Source: Pseudomonadota bacterium (GTDB lineage Bacteria; Pseudomonadota; Gammaproteobacteria; Burkholderiales; Burkholderiaceae_C). From it: 64,000 nucleotides of DNA. Below are positions 26,565-34,334 of this stretch, in pieces. How positions within the stretch are numbered: position 1 is the stretch's first letter; each line of letters opens with the position of its first letter. The translations under genes were made by a program, and so were the position numbers. The DNA lies in NCBI GenBank assembly GCA_021805825.1, contig JAJZEC010000010.1, positions 1 through 64,000 on the forward strand, read 5' to 3'. The notes beneath the pieces are model-generated. The model had not been told where the DNA came from, did no database searches, and saw only the letters and a program-made list of their open reading frames with translations.

Positions 26565-28157
26565 CTACGGCGCAGCGAGACGCGCGGCCCGCGGTGGCCC
26601 GCTCCATTGCAGCATGTGCGCGCCGATCATCGGGCGCGTGGTCGCCTGCGGCCACAACTGCCGCAGGTCGGCCGCCAGCCGGTTGCTGCGCCGGTCGCCG
26701 AGCAGCAAGGCCTGCGCGGCCGAGCCGATGCGCCGCAACTCGGCCTCCGACCAGGGCCCCGGGGGGATTGCACGCACGTCCCAGCCCGTCAGGAACTGCA
26801 CGAGCAGCGGCCGGTTGCAGAGCACCACGCCGTGCACCGCCGGCGCCTGCAGCCGCCGGATGTTGGTGTAGACCAGCAGGGAGTTGATCGGCCATTCGGG
26901 CGATCCCCAGGCGCGCCAGGCATGCCAGGCGCGATCCCCCTGCGTGGCCGCCCGGTGCAGCGAAAGCACCAGCAGCATCGCCAGCGGCAGCGCGAGGGCG
27001 GCGCGCTCCCAGGGACGGTGGCGCGGCGAGCGGGCCAGTCCTACCAGCGCCGCGCAGATGCCCGTGCCCAGCAGGTACACCGCCGGGCTCATCAGCCGGG
27101 TATCGAGGCGGTCGAAGTGCACCAGGGTGCGCAGCACGACCATGCCCGCCAGGTACACCAGCGCCAGCGTCCAGGCCAGGCGCGCCACCCAGGCCACGGC
27201 TTGCGGTGCGTCCGCGCTGTCGGCCCGGCGTTGCCGGCGCAGGCGATCGAGCACCGCGAGCAGTGCCACCGCGAGGGCGGCCAGCACGGCCAGCACGAAC
27301 AGGGCCTGCGCGGGGCGGCTGACGGCGAAGGAGGAGGTCGTGGTCAGCAGCGCGTCGCCCAGGTTGGCCGCCAGGCCGCGGCCGGAGGCGCCACGCGCGG
27401 CACCGGTGAGATGGTGGCTGCGCAGCAGGTTGTGCAGCAGCAGAGGGAGGAACATCGCCGTCATGGCCACCGGCGTGAGCAACGCCAGCCGGATGCGTCG
27501 CGCGATGCGGCTCAGCGGGGCGCTCAGCAGCGCCAGCATCAGCGCGGGCACCAGCAGCAGCATGGCGTAGCGGGCATAGGCGGCCAACGCCAGGCACACC
27601 ACGCCACCCGCCCAGCGCCAGCCGGCGTTGGCATCGTCGATGCCCGCCAGCGACCACAGCGCCAGCGCCACCATCAGCAAGGCCAGCACCTCGCTCCACA
27701 CATAGGTGGCGTCGACCAGCAGCGGCATCGACAGCGCGCAGGCCCAGGCCAGCAGCACCGAGGCCAGCGCCGGGACGCGCAGGCTGGTCGCAAAGGTGAG
27801 GAACACCACGGCCGAAAGGCCGCCGAGCAGCAGCGCCTGCAAGGCGATCGGGGGCAGACCCGAGGCCAGCAGCAGCGGGAACAGCGGCGGCCAGGTGGTC
27901 AATGCCTGGGTCGCCGGCCCGAACAACGCGAAGGTGGGCAGGCTCGGGCCCTTGCCGGACGCGATGTCGCGGGCCACCGCGAGATAGGAGATCGAGTCCG
28001 GCGACACCGCCAGCGTGCCCGCGGGCGGCAGGATCATCACGATGAAGGCGGGCAGCAGCCATGCCAGCAGCACGCCCAGCGTCAGGGTTTCGATCCCCAC
28101 CGCAGGGATGCTGCGGCTCGGGGCATGCGCGCTGGAAAGGCGTCGGTCGTTGGTCAT
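26565..28157 (-). CDS. Polytopic membrane protein, GT-C glycosyltransferase-like
   Basis: 530 residues with about ten hydrophobic helices. An acidic first loop (SPDSISYLAVARDIASGKG) after the first helix resembles the catalytic loop of GT-C enzymes of the ArnT/PMT type that use polyprenyl-phosphate sugars, and WPPLFPLLLA follows. The C-terminal part is a soluble periplasmic tail. Confidence in the fold is moderate; donor and acceptor are unknown. Not obviously in an operon: 62 bases separate it from nsrR downstream. Confidence 0.65.
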   Translation of the reverse strand: MTNDRRLSSAHAPSRSIPAVGIETLTLGVLLAWLLPAFIVMILPPAGTLAVSPDSISYLAVARDIASGKGPSLPTFALFGPATQALTTWPPLFPLLLASGLPPIALQALLLGGLSAVVFLTFATSLRVPALASVLLAWACALSMPLLVDATYVWSEVLALLMVALALWSLAGIDDANAGWRWAGGVVCLALAAYARYAMLLLVPALMLALLSAPLSRIARRIRLALLTPVAMTAMFLPLLLHNLLRSHHLTGAARGASGRGLAANLGDALLTTTSSFAVSRPAQALFVLAVLAALAVALLAVLDRLRRQRRADSADAPQAVAWVARLAWTLALVYLAGMVVLRTLVHFDRLDTRLMSPAVYLLGTGICAALVGLARSPRHRPWERAALALPLAMLLVLSLHRAATQGDRAWHAWRAWGSPEWPINSLLVYTNIRRLQAPAVHGVVLCNRPLLVQFLTGWDVRAIPPGPWSEAELRRIGSAAQALLLGDRRSNRLAADLRQLWPQATTRPMIGAHMLQWSGPPRAARLAAP

Positions 28158-28448
28158 GGTGCGGCTTCGCTGGCTCCCGGGGCGCCGGTGGCGGATGCCA
28201 CCGCTCGCGGCACGCGGCGCCGATCATCCTACAGGGCGGTCGCGGCTGGCCTTGGGCACGGCCGTCGATCCCTCCAGGGCAGCCGCGGCGACCTTGACCC
28301 ACCGCAGGGATGCCGGGGCCCGCCGCGGGCACGCGTCGCGGGCCCGAGCCATACTTGGTCTTGTACGGTTCCGCGGAGCCGCTGCGGCTCGGGGCTGCGT
28401 GGCCACGAGCCTCGGTCAGGCGCCGCATCCACGCCGAGGAGCACTCCG

Positions 28449-29066
28449 ATGAAGTCCCTGATTGCAGGCCTCTGTCTGGCCGCCTGCTGCCTCGGGTGGC
28501 CTGCCGCCGCGCAGGCCCAGCAAGCCTACGCCAGCAAGCCGCTGAACCTGCGCGCGGGCCCGGGGCGCGACTACCCGGTGGTCGTGGTCGTGCCGGAGGG
28601 CATGATCCTGACCGTGCAGGGGTGCCTCGGCGACTACACCTGGTGCGATGTCCTCGCCGGTGCCGACCGCGGCTGGGTCTACGCGGGCAACATCGTGTAT
28701 CCCTATGAGGGCTACTACGTCCCGGTGCTGAGCTACGGCCCGGTATTGGGTATCGGCATCGTCAGCTTCGTGCTCATCGACTACTGGAGCCGCTACTACT
28801 CCGTGCGCCCGTTCTATCGCGATCGCCTGCGCTGGGAGCACCTTCCGCCCCCGCGGCTGCGGCACCCGCCCGGGCCGCAGCCGATGCCCCCGCTGCGTCG
28901 CTACGACCGTCGGCCGCCACCGCCCCCGCGCGCGCTGCCACCCGCGCGTGCCCTGCCTCCCGCGCGCGGCCAGTCCCCGTCCAGGGGCGGACGCCCGACA
29001 CCACCCGGCAGACCGGACGACGGCCGGCGGCGCGAGCATCGTTCCGGGTCATCGCCCGAGCGGTGA
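28449..29066 (+). CDS. Exported SH3b-domain protein with Pro/Arg-rich tail
   Basis: 205 residues. A signal peptide (MKSLIAGLCLAACCLGWPAAAQA) is followed by a bacterial SH3 domain (about 25-80) with KPLNLRAGPGRDYPV and GWVYAGNI, then a hydrophobic stretch and Tyr-rich segment, then about 75 residues of low-complexity Pro/Arg sequence. Such proteins are periplasmic and may bind cell-wall peptides. GAGGAG lies seven bases before ATG 28449. The basic tail may contact nucleic acid, lipopolysaccharide or peptidoglycan; not resolved. Confidence 0.8.
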   Translation: MKSLIAGLCLAACCLGWPAAAQAQQAYASKPLNLRAGPGRDYPVVVVVPEGMILTVQGCLGDYTWCDVLAGADRGWVYAGNIVYPYEGYYVPVLSYGPVLGIGIVSFVLIDYWSRYYSVRPFYRDRLRWEHLPPPRLRHPPGPQPMPPLRRYDRRPPPPPRALPPARALPPARGQSPSRGGRPTPPGRPDDGRRREHRSGSSPER

Positions 29067-29087
29067 GCCCCGGAGGCGGCGCGTCCC

Positions 29088-29879
29088 TCAGAGGAGGAAC
29101 GCGGGGCCGGTCGCCAGAAATTCGTGGTGGTGAACCACCACGTTGTCCGCATCGATCAGGATCACCGCGAAGCCGGGGGCCTCGTGCCCGCCCGGCACGT
29201 CCACGCCGCGGCTGCGCAGATCCAGCGCGACCTGGTGGTTGGTCGACTTGGTGCAGGAGAAGGGAATTCCGTGCCAGGAGCCGCCGATCGCGCGATGCAC
29301 ATGCCCGAACAGGATGTGGCGGATGCGATCCCGGTACGGGGCGATGCACTCCCACAGCTGATCGGCTTCGGCAAGCGCATACTGATCCATCGAGGGAATG
29401 CCCACCGGCAGCGGCGGATGGTGCATCACCAGCCAGAAACGCAGATCCGGGCGGGCCTGCGCGAGCTGCCTGTCCAGCCACGCGATCCGTTGCGCGCACA
29501 GTTCCCCGCTCGCCGAGCCGCTGCGCAGGGTGTCGAGCAGAAGGAAGCGTCCGAAACGGGTATCGACCGCCTGCTGCTCGAATCCATCCGCGTACGCGCG
29601 CCCGCCACCCAGCACCTGGCGGAACAGGCCGCGCGCATCGTGGTTTCCCGGGAGAAAGTGGCATGGCATCGGCAAGGTTGCCGCCAGATCCGCCAGCCGG
29701 CGGTATGCCGCCACCTCTGCGCCTTCGGCCAGATCCCCGGTGAACAGGCAGAAGGCCGCGTCGGCATGGTCGCGCCGGATGCTGTCGATCGCTGCCGCGA
29801 GGCGCTGCCCGGGCGAGGAGCCGAACAGCAGCCTGTCGTCGCCGGTGAGGTGCGTGTCGCTGATCTGGATGATCTTCAC
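29088..29879 (-). CDS. Metallophosphoesterase, CpdA-like 3',5'-cyclic nucleotide phosphodiesterase
   Basis: 263 residues containing every calcineurin-like metal motif: ISDTHL, FTGDLAE, LPGNHDARG, MHHPPLP and LFGHVHRAIGG. Order and spacing match the class III cyclic-nucleotide phosphodiesterase CpdA group, which hydrolyses cAMP using Fe/Mn. Substrate is inferred; related enzymes act on other phosphodiesters. Independent transcription is likely, since the neighbouring pterin dehydratase gene ends 48 bases upstream. Confidence 0.85.
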   Translation of the reverse strand: MKIIQISDTHLTGDDRLLFGSSPGQRLAAAIDSIRRDHADAAFCLFTGDLAEGAEVAAYRRLADLAATLPMPCHFLPGNHDARGLFRQVLGGGRAYADGFEQQAVDTRFGRFLLLDTLRSGSASGELCAQRIAWLDRQLAQARPDLRFWLVMHHPPLPVGIPSMDQYALAEADQLWECIAPYRDRIRHILFGHVHRAIGGSWHGIPFSCTKSTNHQVALDLRSRGVDVPGGHEAPGFAVILIDADNVVVHHHEFLATGPAFLL

Positions 29880-29927
29880 ATCGATGCTCCCGAGCGGGGA
29901 AAGCGCCCGCAGCGCGCGGGCCCCGGC

Positions 29928-30329
29928 TCAGAGCGGCTCGTCGGGGAGCAGGTAGGCGTAGCGCGGATCGTCCGGCGTGCCCTCGAGCGCGCTGTCGGCC
30001 TGGGCGCCCGGACGCCAGCCCAGCAGCTGCTCGATGCGGCTCGCGAGCTCGAAATCCTTGTCGGTCACTCCGCCCGCGCTGTGGGTGCTCAGGCGCACGA
30101 GCACGTGGTCGTAGCCAACCGCCAGATCGGGGTGGTGCCAGGCGGCCTCCGCCAGGTGCGCGACGGCCCCGACGGCCAGCACGCTGGCCTTCCAGCCCGC
30201 CGTGCGGAATCGTCTCTGGATGCAGGCGCCGTCACGCGACCAGCGCGGCAACTGCGCGCGCAGCCGCGCTTCGACGTCCTCGGCGCTGTAGACCCGCTCG
30301 CGCGGGGCCTCTGCGGCATGTTCGGGCAT
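29928..30329 (-). CDS. 4a-hydroxytetrahydrobiopterin dehydratase (PCD/DCoH)
   Basis: 133 residues with a strong GGAGGAAGG site before ATG 30329. The family core is present: segment F-x-x-A-W-K around residue 45, EAAWHHPDLAVGYDHV with the catalytic His pair, and LSTHSAGGVTDKDFELA with the third His. PCD recycles 4a-hydroxy-tetrahydropterin formed by aromatic amino acid hydroxylases. No hydroxylase gene is in the window; folE2 5 kb away could supply pterin. The C-terminal 20 residues are an unconserved extension. Confidence 0.9.
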   Translation of the reverse strand: MPEHAAEAPRERVYSAEDVEARLRAQLPRWSRDGACIQRRFRTAGWKASVLAVGAVAHLAEAAWHHPDLAVGYDHVLVRLSTHSAGGVTDKDFELASRIEQLLGWRPGAQADSALEGTPDDPRYAYLLPDEPL

Positions 30330-30461
30330 CCCTTCCTCCGGTCGTGTGGTTGGCCTGGCGCTCCGCTCCCGTCCCCGGAGCCTGAGGGGGATTTTCCGTC
30401 GCGCCGCGGCAGTTGCGCAACCGCCGGCAGGGGCAGCGCTTGCGCGCGGCACGACCCCGCA

Positions 30462-31703
30462 TCAGAACCTGCGGATCGCCTTGGGGATGCGCTGCAGCGC
30501 GAGCGCGGCGATGACCTGATCCAGCCGCTGGCGTTCGAAGGCCTGTGCGGAGGGACTGCCGCGCCCTGTGGGCAGGCGGGCCTGCAGCGCGCGTTCGGCC
30601 TCGATCGCCGCGTCCCAGCGTCCCAGGCAGGCATCGGCATGCGCGCGCAGGTCGGCGGCGATGCGCAGCTCCTGGTACGAGGTGGTCGGCGGCAGGCGGC
30701 GCCACCAGCTGTCGGCGAGGGTGGCGGCGCTCGAGCAGGCGCGGGCCTGCATCAGGTCGTGCAGCATCCAGCGCAGGTCGAGGCTGTCGCTGGTGGATGC
30801 CGTGCGCTGCTCCAGGTCGCTCAGTGCGGCGGGATCGGGGCCGCGCCGCAAGGACCAGCGGTCGCGCAGCACGAAGTAGCGCTGCCGTCGCGGCGCGGGA
30901 ATGCGGTCGACCTGACCGGCACACAGCTGCAGCGCGCGCGGCGTCAGCGGGACCAGCCTGGAGTAGAAGAACGCGGTATCCACAGCGCCCAGGCAGGAGC
31001 CCAGGGCGGCCTGCCGTCGCTCGCCTGGCAGATCGGCGCCAACCCACAGCACGGCCAGGCCCAGCAGGGCCGCGGCGACGGCGGTCGGCCGGGCGCGGCG
31101 CAGTGCCCGTAGCCCCGACGCAGTTTCCCCGGGATCGGCCGCGGCGGACGCGTCGTCGCTGCGCGTTCCTGCCACCACCTCGATGCGCGCACGACCACCG
31201 GGCCAGCGCAACAGCCAGTAGGCGGCGGGCAGGCCGCACAGGTTGGCCAGGATCAGGTACTGCAGCAGTGCGCGATGCGGGACGAATCCGTCATAGGGGC
31301 TGAACAGCGCCTTCGCGAAGCCTGCGAACAAGGGCAGCGCAAGAGCCATCCAGCGCCACAGCCAGCCGCCCAGCAGCGCGAAGCACTGCTTGCTGGGCAG
31401 ACTGGTGCCGGCGTACTCGTTGCCGTCGTGCCGGATCCGCACATGGCAGCTCGCACCGTCGAAGGCGAAAGGCTTGGCCAGCACCACGCGGCGGAACAGC
31501 CATGGCAGGCCGAGCAGGCCGATCAGGGGCAGCGCGATGCCGCAGGCCAGCAGCAGCTGCCCGAGCACCGCCTGGGCAGCGCCGGAGCCGATCCCCAGGC
31601 CGATGCCCAGGGTCTGCAGCGCGCCGCCAAGCAGCAGGCACAGCGTCAGCCGCCAGCCCAGTCGCCACCACAGATGCAGGGCGGCCAGCACAGACTCTTG
31701 CAT
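30462..31703 (-). CDS. Membrane protein of unknown function with TPR-like C-terminus
   Basis: 413 residues. The N-terminal half has about five hydrophobic segments (about 12-30, 43-70, 112-130, 142-165 and 210-225) and a loop with GASCHVRIRHDGNEYAGTSLP resembling enzyme-modified or SH3-like loops. The C-terminal half is soluble, helical, with paired Ala/Leu/Arg helices. I recognise no family with confidence. An AT-rich element at 31793-31814, about 90 bases upstream, is similar to the promoter element of the triple-repeat protein gene at 62 kb, so it may share that regulation. Confidence 0.6.
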   Translation of the reverse strand: MQESVLAALHLWWRLGWRLTLCLLLGGALQTLGIGLGIGSGAAQAVLGQLLLACGIALPLIGLLGLPWLFRRVVLAKPFAFDGASCHVRIRHDGNEYAGTSLPSKQCFALLGGWLWRWMALALPLFAGFAKALFSPYDGFVPHRALLQYLILANLCGLPAAYWLLRWPGGRARIEVVAGTRSDDASAAADPGETASGLRALRRARPTAVAAALLGLAVLWVGADLPGERRQAALGSCLGAVDTAFFYSRLVPLTPRALQLCAGQVDRIPAPRRQRYFVLRDRWSLRRGPDPAALSDLEQRTASTSDSLDLRWMLHDLMQARACSSAATLADSWWRRLPPTTSYQELRIAADLRAHADACLGRWDAAIEAERALQARLPTGRGSPSAQAFERQRLDQVIAALALQRIPKAIRRF

Positions 31704-31792
31704 CGATCAGACCCCGCGTCCAGGTATTCCCACCGACCATGCAGGCAGAGCGTGGCAGCCCGCAACGCCCACCCCATGCCTGCTCCGTGTTT

Positions 31793-31814
31793 TAAAAATA
31801 TAAATTTCAGTACT
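31793..31814 (-). promoter_or_regulatory. Leftward AT-rich promoter element
   Basis: On the minus strand the sequence reads AGTACTGAAATTTATATTTT. It matches the minus-strand element at 62071-62092 (AGTACAACAAGTTATATTTA) at 16 of 22 positions over the full element. It lies about 90 bases before the 413-residue membrane protein gene and contains a TATATT -10 candidate. Confidence 0.4.
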
Positions 31815-31981
31815 GTGATGCAGCTTCTTCTTCCCGGATCCACACCGACAGCCCCCAAGCGGCCGACTTCGACAGACGTCGTCGTCGCCCCATGGCTGGA
31901 AGTATCGAGGGAATCCGGTGGTTTCGGGCCTTCGCCGCCGCCATTCTGCGATGCATCGGCACAACACGGCCACTGAAGTGC

Positions 31982-32009
31982 TTGACAAAAGTACCAAAAG
32001 TTCTATTAT
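31982..32009 (+). promoter_or_regulatory. Sigma-70-type promoter with AAAAGTAC repeat element
   Basis: TTGACA (31982-31987), a 16-base spacer and TATTAT (32004-32009) give a near-consensus promoter pointing toward the tRNA. The spacer holds GTACCAAAAGTT, part of a tandem ACAAAAGT/ACCAAAAGT repeat nearly identical to that at 62219-62238. It is the likely promoter for the tRNA. Confidence 0.65.
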
Positions 32010-32184
32010 TGAAGGCATTCGCTGCTCGGGATTGCCCAGTAGCAACACCCGCCACCTCAGGTTCCCGACCCCCATGTACCTGCTGACCCGCCGCCACCGA
32101 CTCGCCGACGCAAGGTCGCGCGGGTGCTGGCGCGTGGCCTGTCGCGTCCGAATATCGAAGCCGCCACGTACGGAATCGATGCGC

Positions 32185-32261
32185 GCGACGGTAGCTCAAG
32201 CGGTCAGAGCGGCCTCCTTATAAGGGGCGGGTTGCCGGTTCAAATCCGGCCCGTCGCACCA
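32185..32261 (+). tRNA. tRNA-Ile (anticodon TAT)
   Basis: The 77 bases fold into a complete cloverleaf: acceptor GCGACGG/CCGTCGC (7 pairs), D arm GCTC/GAGC, anticodon stem GCCTC/GGGGC with one T-G pair, loop CTTATAA giving anticodon TAT, five-base variable loop, T arm GCCGG/CCGGC with loop TTCAAAT, discriminator A and encoded CCA. A37 and A38 are present as in isoleucine tRNAs. It would read ATA, normally served in bacteria by a lysidine-modified CAT tRNA. Charging specificity is inferred from the anticodon. Confidence 0.9.
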
Positions 32262-32277
32262 GGGCGATACCTCGCCC
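32262..32277 (+). terminator. Hairpin directly after the tRNA
   Basis: GGGCGA-TACC-TCGCCC is a perfect six-pair stem with a four-base loop beginning one base after the encoded CCA. No T run follows, so it may be a processing or weak termination signal. Confidence 0.4.
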
Positions 32278-32374
32278 CGCGATCGTCGATGTTCCGTGCC
32301 AGGCGCAACCTGCCCTTGGCTCGCGCCGCATTCCGCATCTCCGGAGTCTGGCCACGAGCGATTCGACAACCCTG

Positions 32375-32722
32375 GTGGACATCATGCTGGATTGCCTTGC
32401 CTTGTTTTTCGCCGGATCGATGGCCGGCGTCGCCGCAACCCTCGTCGTGCAGCGCCGCGCGCGGCGCACCCCGCGCCTGCCCGACGCGCAGCGAAGGGTG
32501 TCCGCGCCGAAGGATCCAGAGCCGCAGGCCCGCGCGTGGGCGCCGTGCATGGACGAGGTCGATCGAATCCTGAGCGATCTGCGTGCTTCGGGGCGGACGA
32601 CGGTGCGCGTGCGCACCGTCCACCATGGGCGAGGCTGCGCCGCCCCCGGCAGGCAGGTGCGCGGCATCCCCGCCACGGCCGAGGCCCGCGCAACGGCGCC
32701 TGCGGCTCGCGACCTGCGGTGA
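32375..32722 (+). CDS. Small membrane-anchored protein, unknown
   Basis: 115 residues from GTG 32375 (ATG 32384 is an alternative three codons later). One hydrophobic helix, LDCLALFFAGSMAGVAATLVV, is followed by an Arg-rich region and a soluble Ala/Arg-rich tail with MDEVDRILSDLRASG, which looks helical. Single-pass inner-membrane topology with cytoplasmic tail is the simplest reading. I know no family. Its place between the tRNA and the restriction genes suggests part of the accessory block. It may not be real: no strong ribosome site is seen. Confidence 0.45.
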   Translation: MDIMLDCLALFFAGSMAGVAATLVVQRRARRTPRLPDAQRRVSAPKDPEPQARAWAPCMDEVDRILSDLRASGRTTVRVRTVHHGRGCAAPGRQVRGIPATAEARATAPAARDLR

Positions 32723-32799
32723 CTGCGCCAGCCAGGCGCAACCGCAGCGGACATCCGCCTGCCCGCGGCAGGCACTGCACGGAAGGAAGGGGCCCCAAC

Positions 32800-33222
32800 A
32801 TGTCATCGGACATCCCGCAACGAGGCATGCGCCAGCGTGCGCGCAGCAGCGCGGCGGTGCGCAAGCTGGATGAGACGGCGAAGCAGGCCGGATTGCCGAG
32901 CTACGGCGACCTGGCCAGCATGATCCTCGTCTTGGCGACCCAGGTGCGGCGCACCAGCGAAGGACTCAGGCGCATGGGCAGGAGCGTCGTGCGCAAGGCC
33001 GAGATCGGCAGGCTCGAATGCGCCGCGATGGAAGGCATCGAACTCGTCGGCGGAACCATCGACTCGCTGCCGCAGGCGGTCGAGCGTTGCAGGCTCGAGG
33101 ACGGGCTGCAGCTCGCCCTCGCCCGCATCCGGCGCGACGCCGCCCGCGGCATGGCGGCGCGGCGCCCGCAGGCGCCCGGAGGTGCCTTCGACATCTCGTG
33201 GGACGACGACATCGAATTCTGA
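32800..33222 (+). CDS. Helical protein of unknown function with SSB-like acidic C-terminal tip
   Basis: 140 residues from ATG 32800, with GGAAGGAAGG about ten bases upstream. The body is charged and helical (RARSSAAVRKLDETAKQAG, LASMILVLATQVRRTSEGL). The last 20 residues are a Pro/Gly/Ala linker ending SWDDDIEF. Bacterial single-stranded DNA-binding proteins end in a disordered linker and DDDIPF, the tip that docks onto repair and replication enzymes. The resemblance to that tip is seen directly; binding to SSB partners is inference. No known domain. It precedes the restriction endonuclease gene by 100 bases and may be cotranscribed. Confidence 0.65.
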   Translation: MSSDIPQRGMRQRARSSAAVRKLDETAKQAGLPSYGDLASMILVLATQVRRTSEGLRRMGRSVVRKAEIGRLECAAMEGIELVGGTIDSLPQAVERCRLEDGLQLALARIRRDAARGMAARRPQAPGGAFDISWDDDIEF

Positions 33223-33254
33223 TTCGCTCGCTGATTCGCTCTCTGATTCGCACG
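33219..33254. repeat. Three 12-base tandem repeats after the SSB-tip gene
   Basis: CTGATTCGCTCG, CTGATTCGCTCT and CTGATTCGCACG follow one another; the stop codon of the 140-residue gene lies in the first copy. Period 12 keeps any reading frame. Variation in copy number could change the spacing to the restriction gene. Confidence 0.85.
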
Positions 33255-33322
33255 GCGCGCCGGCCCTCGGCGAAGGCCTCGGATCCCTGACGTATTTCGA
33301 CCATCCTCCGCAAAGGAACCCC

Positions 33323-34270
33323 ATGGACGCGCAACTCCTGGATTGTTACGAACATGAGCTGATCCTGGCCATCTGCCGGAAAGTGGACGGCATCGGCGAG
33401 CAGACCGCCCGGCGGCTCGCGGGCCACTTCGGCCGCTTCCGGGCCCTCGTCGCGGCGGACAGGCAGCAGCTGGCCGCCCTCAGGAACGAGAGCGGGAGCC
33501 GACGCCTCCTCGGGGAAGCCACGATCGAGGGTCTGCTCGGCATCCTCCGCAGCTACGACGACGTGGTCGATGGGGATATCCGGATCGCATGGGCCTTCCA
33601 CATCGGACGAGTGTTCTTCGAGAAGCAGTTGGCCGGCGTGCGGGCCATGCGCCTGCAGGATCTCGATGTCAATCCGCTGCTCGCCAGAATCCTGAATCTG
33701 CGGCGACCCAGGGACATCATCCGCTTCAACCTCTACCAGTCCGTCACGCGATCCATCGTCACTTCGTGGGGGCGCGCGGTCGAGCGCATGCTGAAATTCA
33801 GCGGCTGCGAATTGGGGCCCATCGACGTCGGCACGAAGGGCAACAGGCTCGACCTGAAGAAGCTCCGCGAGGACGGAACCCACTACTTCCAGATCAAGAG
33901 TGGCCCGAACACCATGAACGTGGGCATGGTCGAGAGCCTGAACCAGGCCATCGACGCGATCGAGGCGCCCGGGGTGCACCTGCATCTGGGCATGAGCTAC
34001 GGCAGGCCCGATCGCATCTCCCAGCAGATCCTGAAGAACCTTCGTGGGGGGGAGGCGAGGACGAAGACCGGGCGTGCCTTGTGGAACTTCATCGCGGAGG
34101 AGCAGGACTACCACAAGGCCGTGATGGATGTGCTGGGCAAGGCAGCGCTGGAAACCGATCAAGCCAGCTTCGACGAGCTGATGAAGGAGAAGATCCAGGC
34201 CTTCAGCGAGGAATGGGAGGCATCCCATCCCGGCAGATCCGCCGACGATGTGCTGGATGACTACCTCTAG
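33323..34270 (+). CDS. Type II restriction endonuclease (PmeII-like, PD-(D/E)XK)
   Basis: 315 residues. A helix-hairpin-helix DNA-binding element (VDGIGEQTARRLAGHFG, about 20-40) opens the protein. The presumed nuclease centre is NRLDLKKL (about 175-182) followed by HYFQIKSGPN (about 188-197), a D-(x)n-QxK variant of the PD-(D/E)XK fold. AAAGGA precedes ATG 33323. The adjacent m5C methyltransferase makes a restriction-modification role very likely. The recognition sequence cannot be read from the protein. Lower GC codon choice in places fits recent transfer. Confidence 0.8.
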   Translation: MDAQLLDCYEHELILAICRKVDGIGEQTARRLAGHFGRFRALVAADRQQLAALRNESGSRRLLGEATIEGLLGILRSYDDVVDGDIRIAWAFHIGRVFFEKQLAGVRAMRLQDLDVNPLLARILNLRRPRDIIRFNLYQSVTRSIVTSWGRAVERMLKFSGCELGPIDVGTKGNRLDLKKLREDGTHYFQIKSGPNTMNVGMVESLNQAIDAIEAPGVHLHLGMSYGRPDRISQQILKNLRGGEARTKTGRALWNFIAEEQDYHKAVMDVLGKAALETDQASFDELMKEKIQAFSEEWEASHPGRSADDVLDDYL

Positions 34271-34320
34271 GACAGGACACTCGGCTCCCGGCCTGCGTGC
34301 TAGATTCGGGTATGAAAAAG

Positions 34321-34334
34321 TTTCGATAGCGAAA
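34321..34334. promoter_or_regulatory. Palindrome overlapping the methyltransferase start codon
   Basis: TTTCG-ATAG-CGAAA is a perfect five-pair inverted repeat whose last A is the first base of the ATG at 34334. The protein encoded has its own N-terminal helix-turn-helix, so this could be an autoregulatory operator. Confidence 0.5.

Larger units (their letters stand above)
31704..32184. other. AT-rich intergenic region before the tRNA/restriction block
   Basis: About 480 bases without a supported gene. A run of A/T at 31791-31808 and a consensus-like promoter at 31982-32009 stand out from the GC-rich surroundings. A short open frame from ATG 32074 overlaps the tRNA and has no ribosome site, so it is not called. 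The local base composition suggests acquired or heavily regulated DNA. Confidence 0.5.

Noticed and set aside
26785-26800. GTCAGGAAC resembling the first box of the shared promoter
   Set aside because: It is inside a coding sequence and no CGACC box follows at the 15-base distance.
32074-32223. A 49-codon open frame running into the tRNA
   Set aside because: No ribosome site, Arg-rich, and ends inside the anticodon loop of the tRNA.
32240-32261. tRNA 3' end as attachment site of an integrated element
   Set aside because: I looked for a second copy of the T-arm/acceptor sequence near 35.9 kb and elsewhere in the window and found none; no integrase gene is present.
33219-33254. CRISPR-like repeats
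   Set aside because: Units are contiguous 12-mers without spacers, and no cas gene is present; no CRISPR array was seen anywhere in the window.
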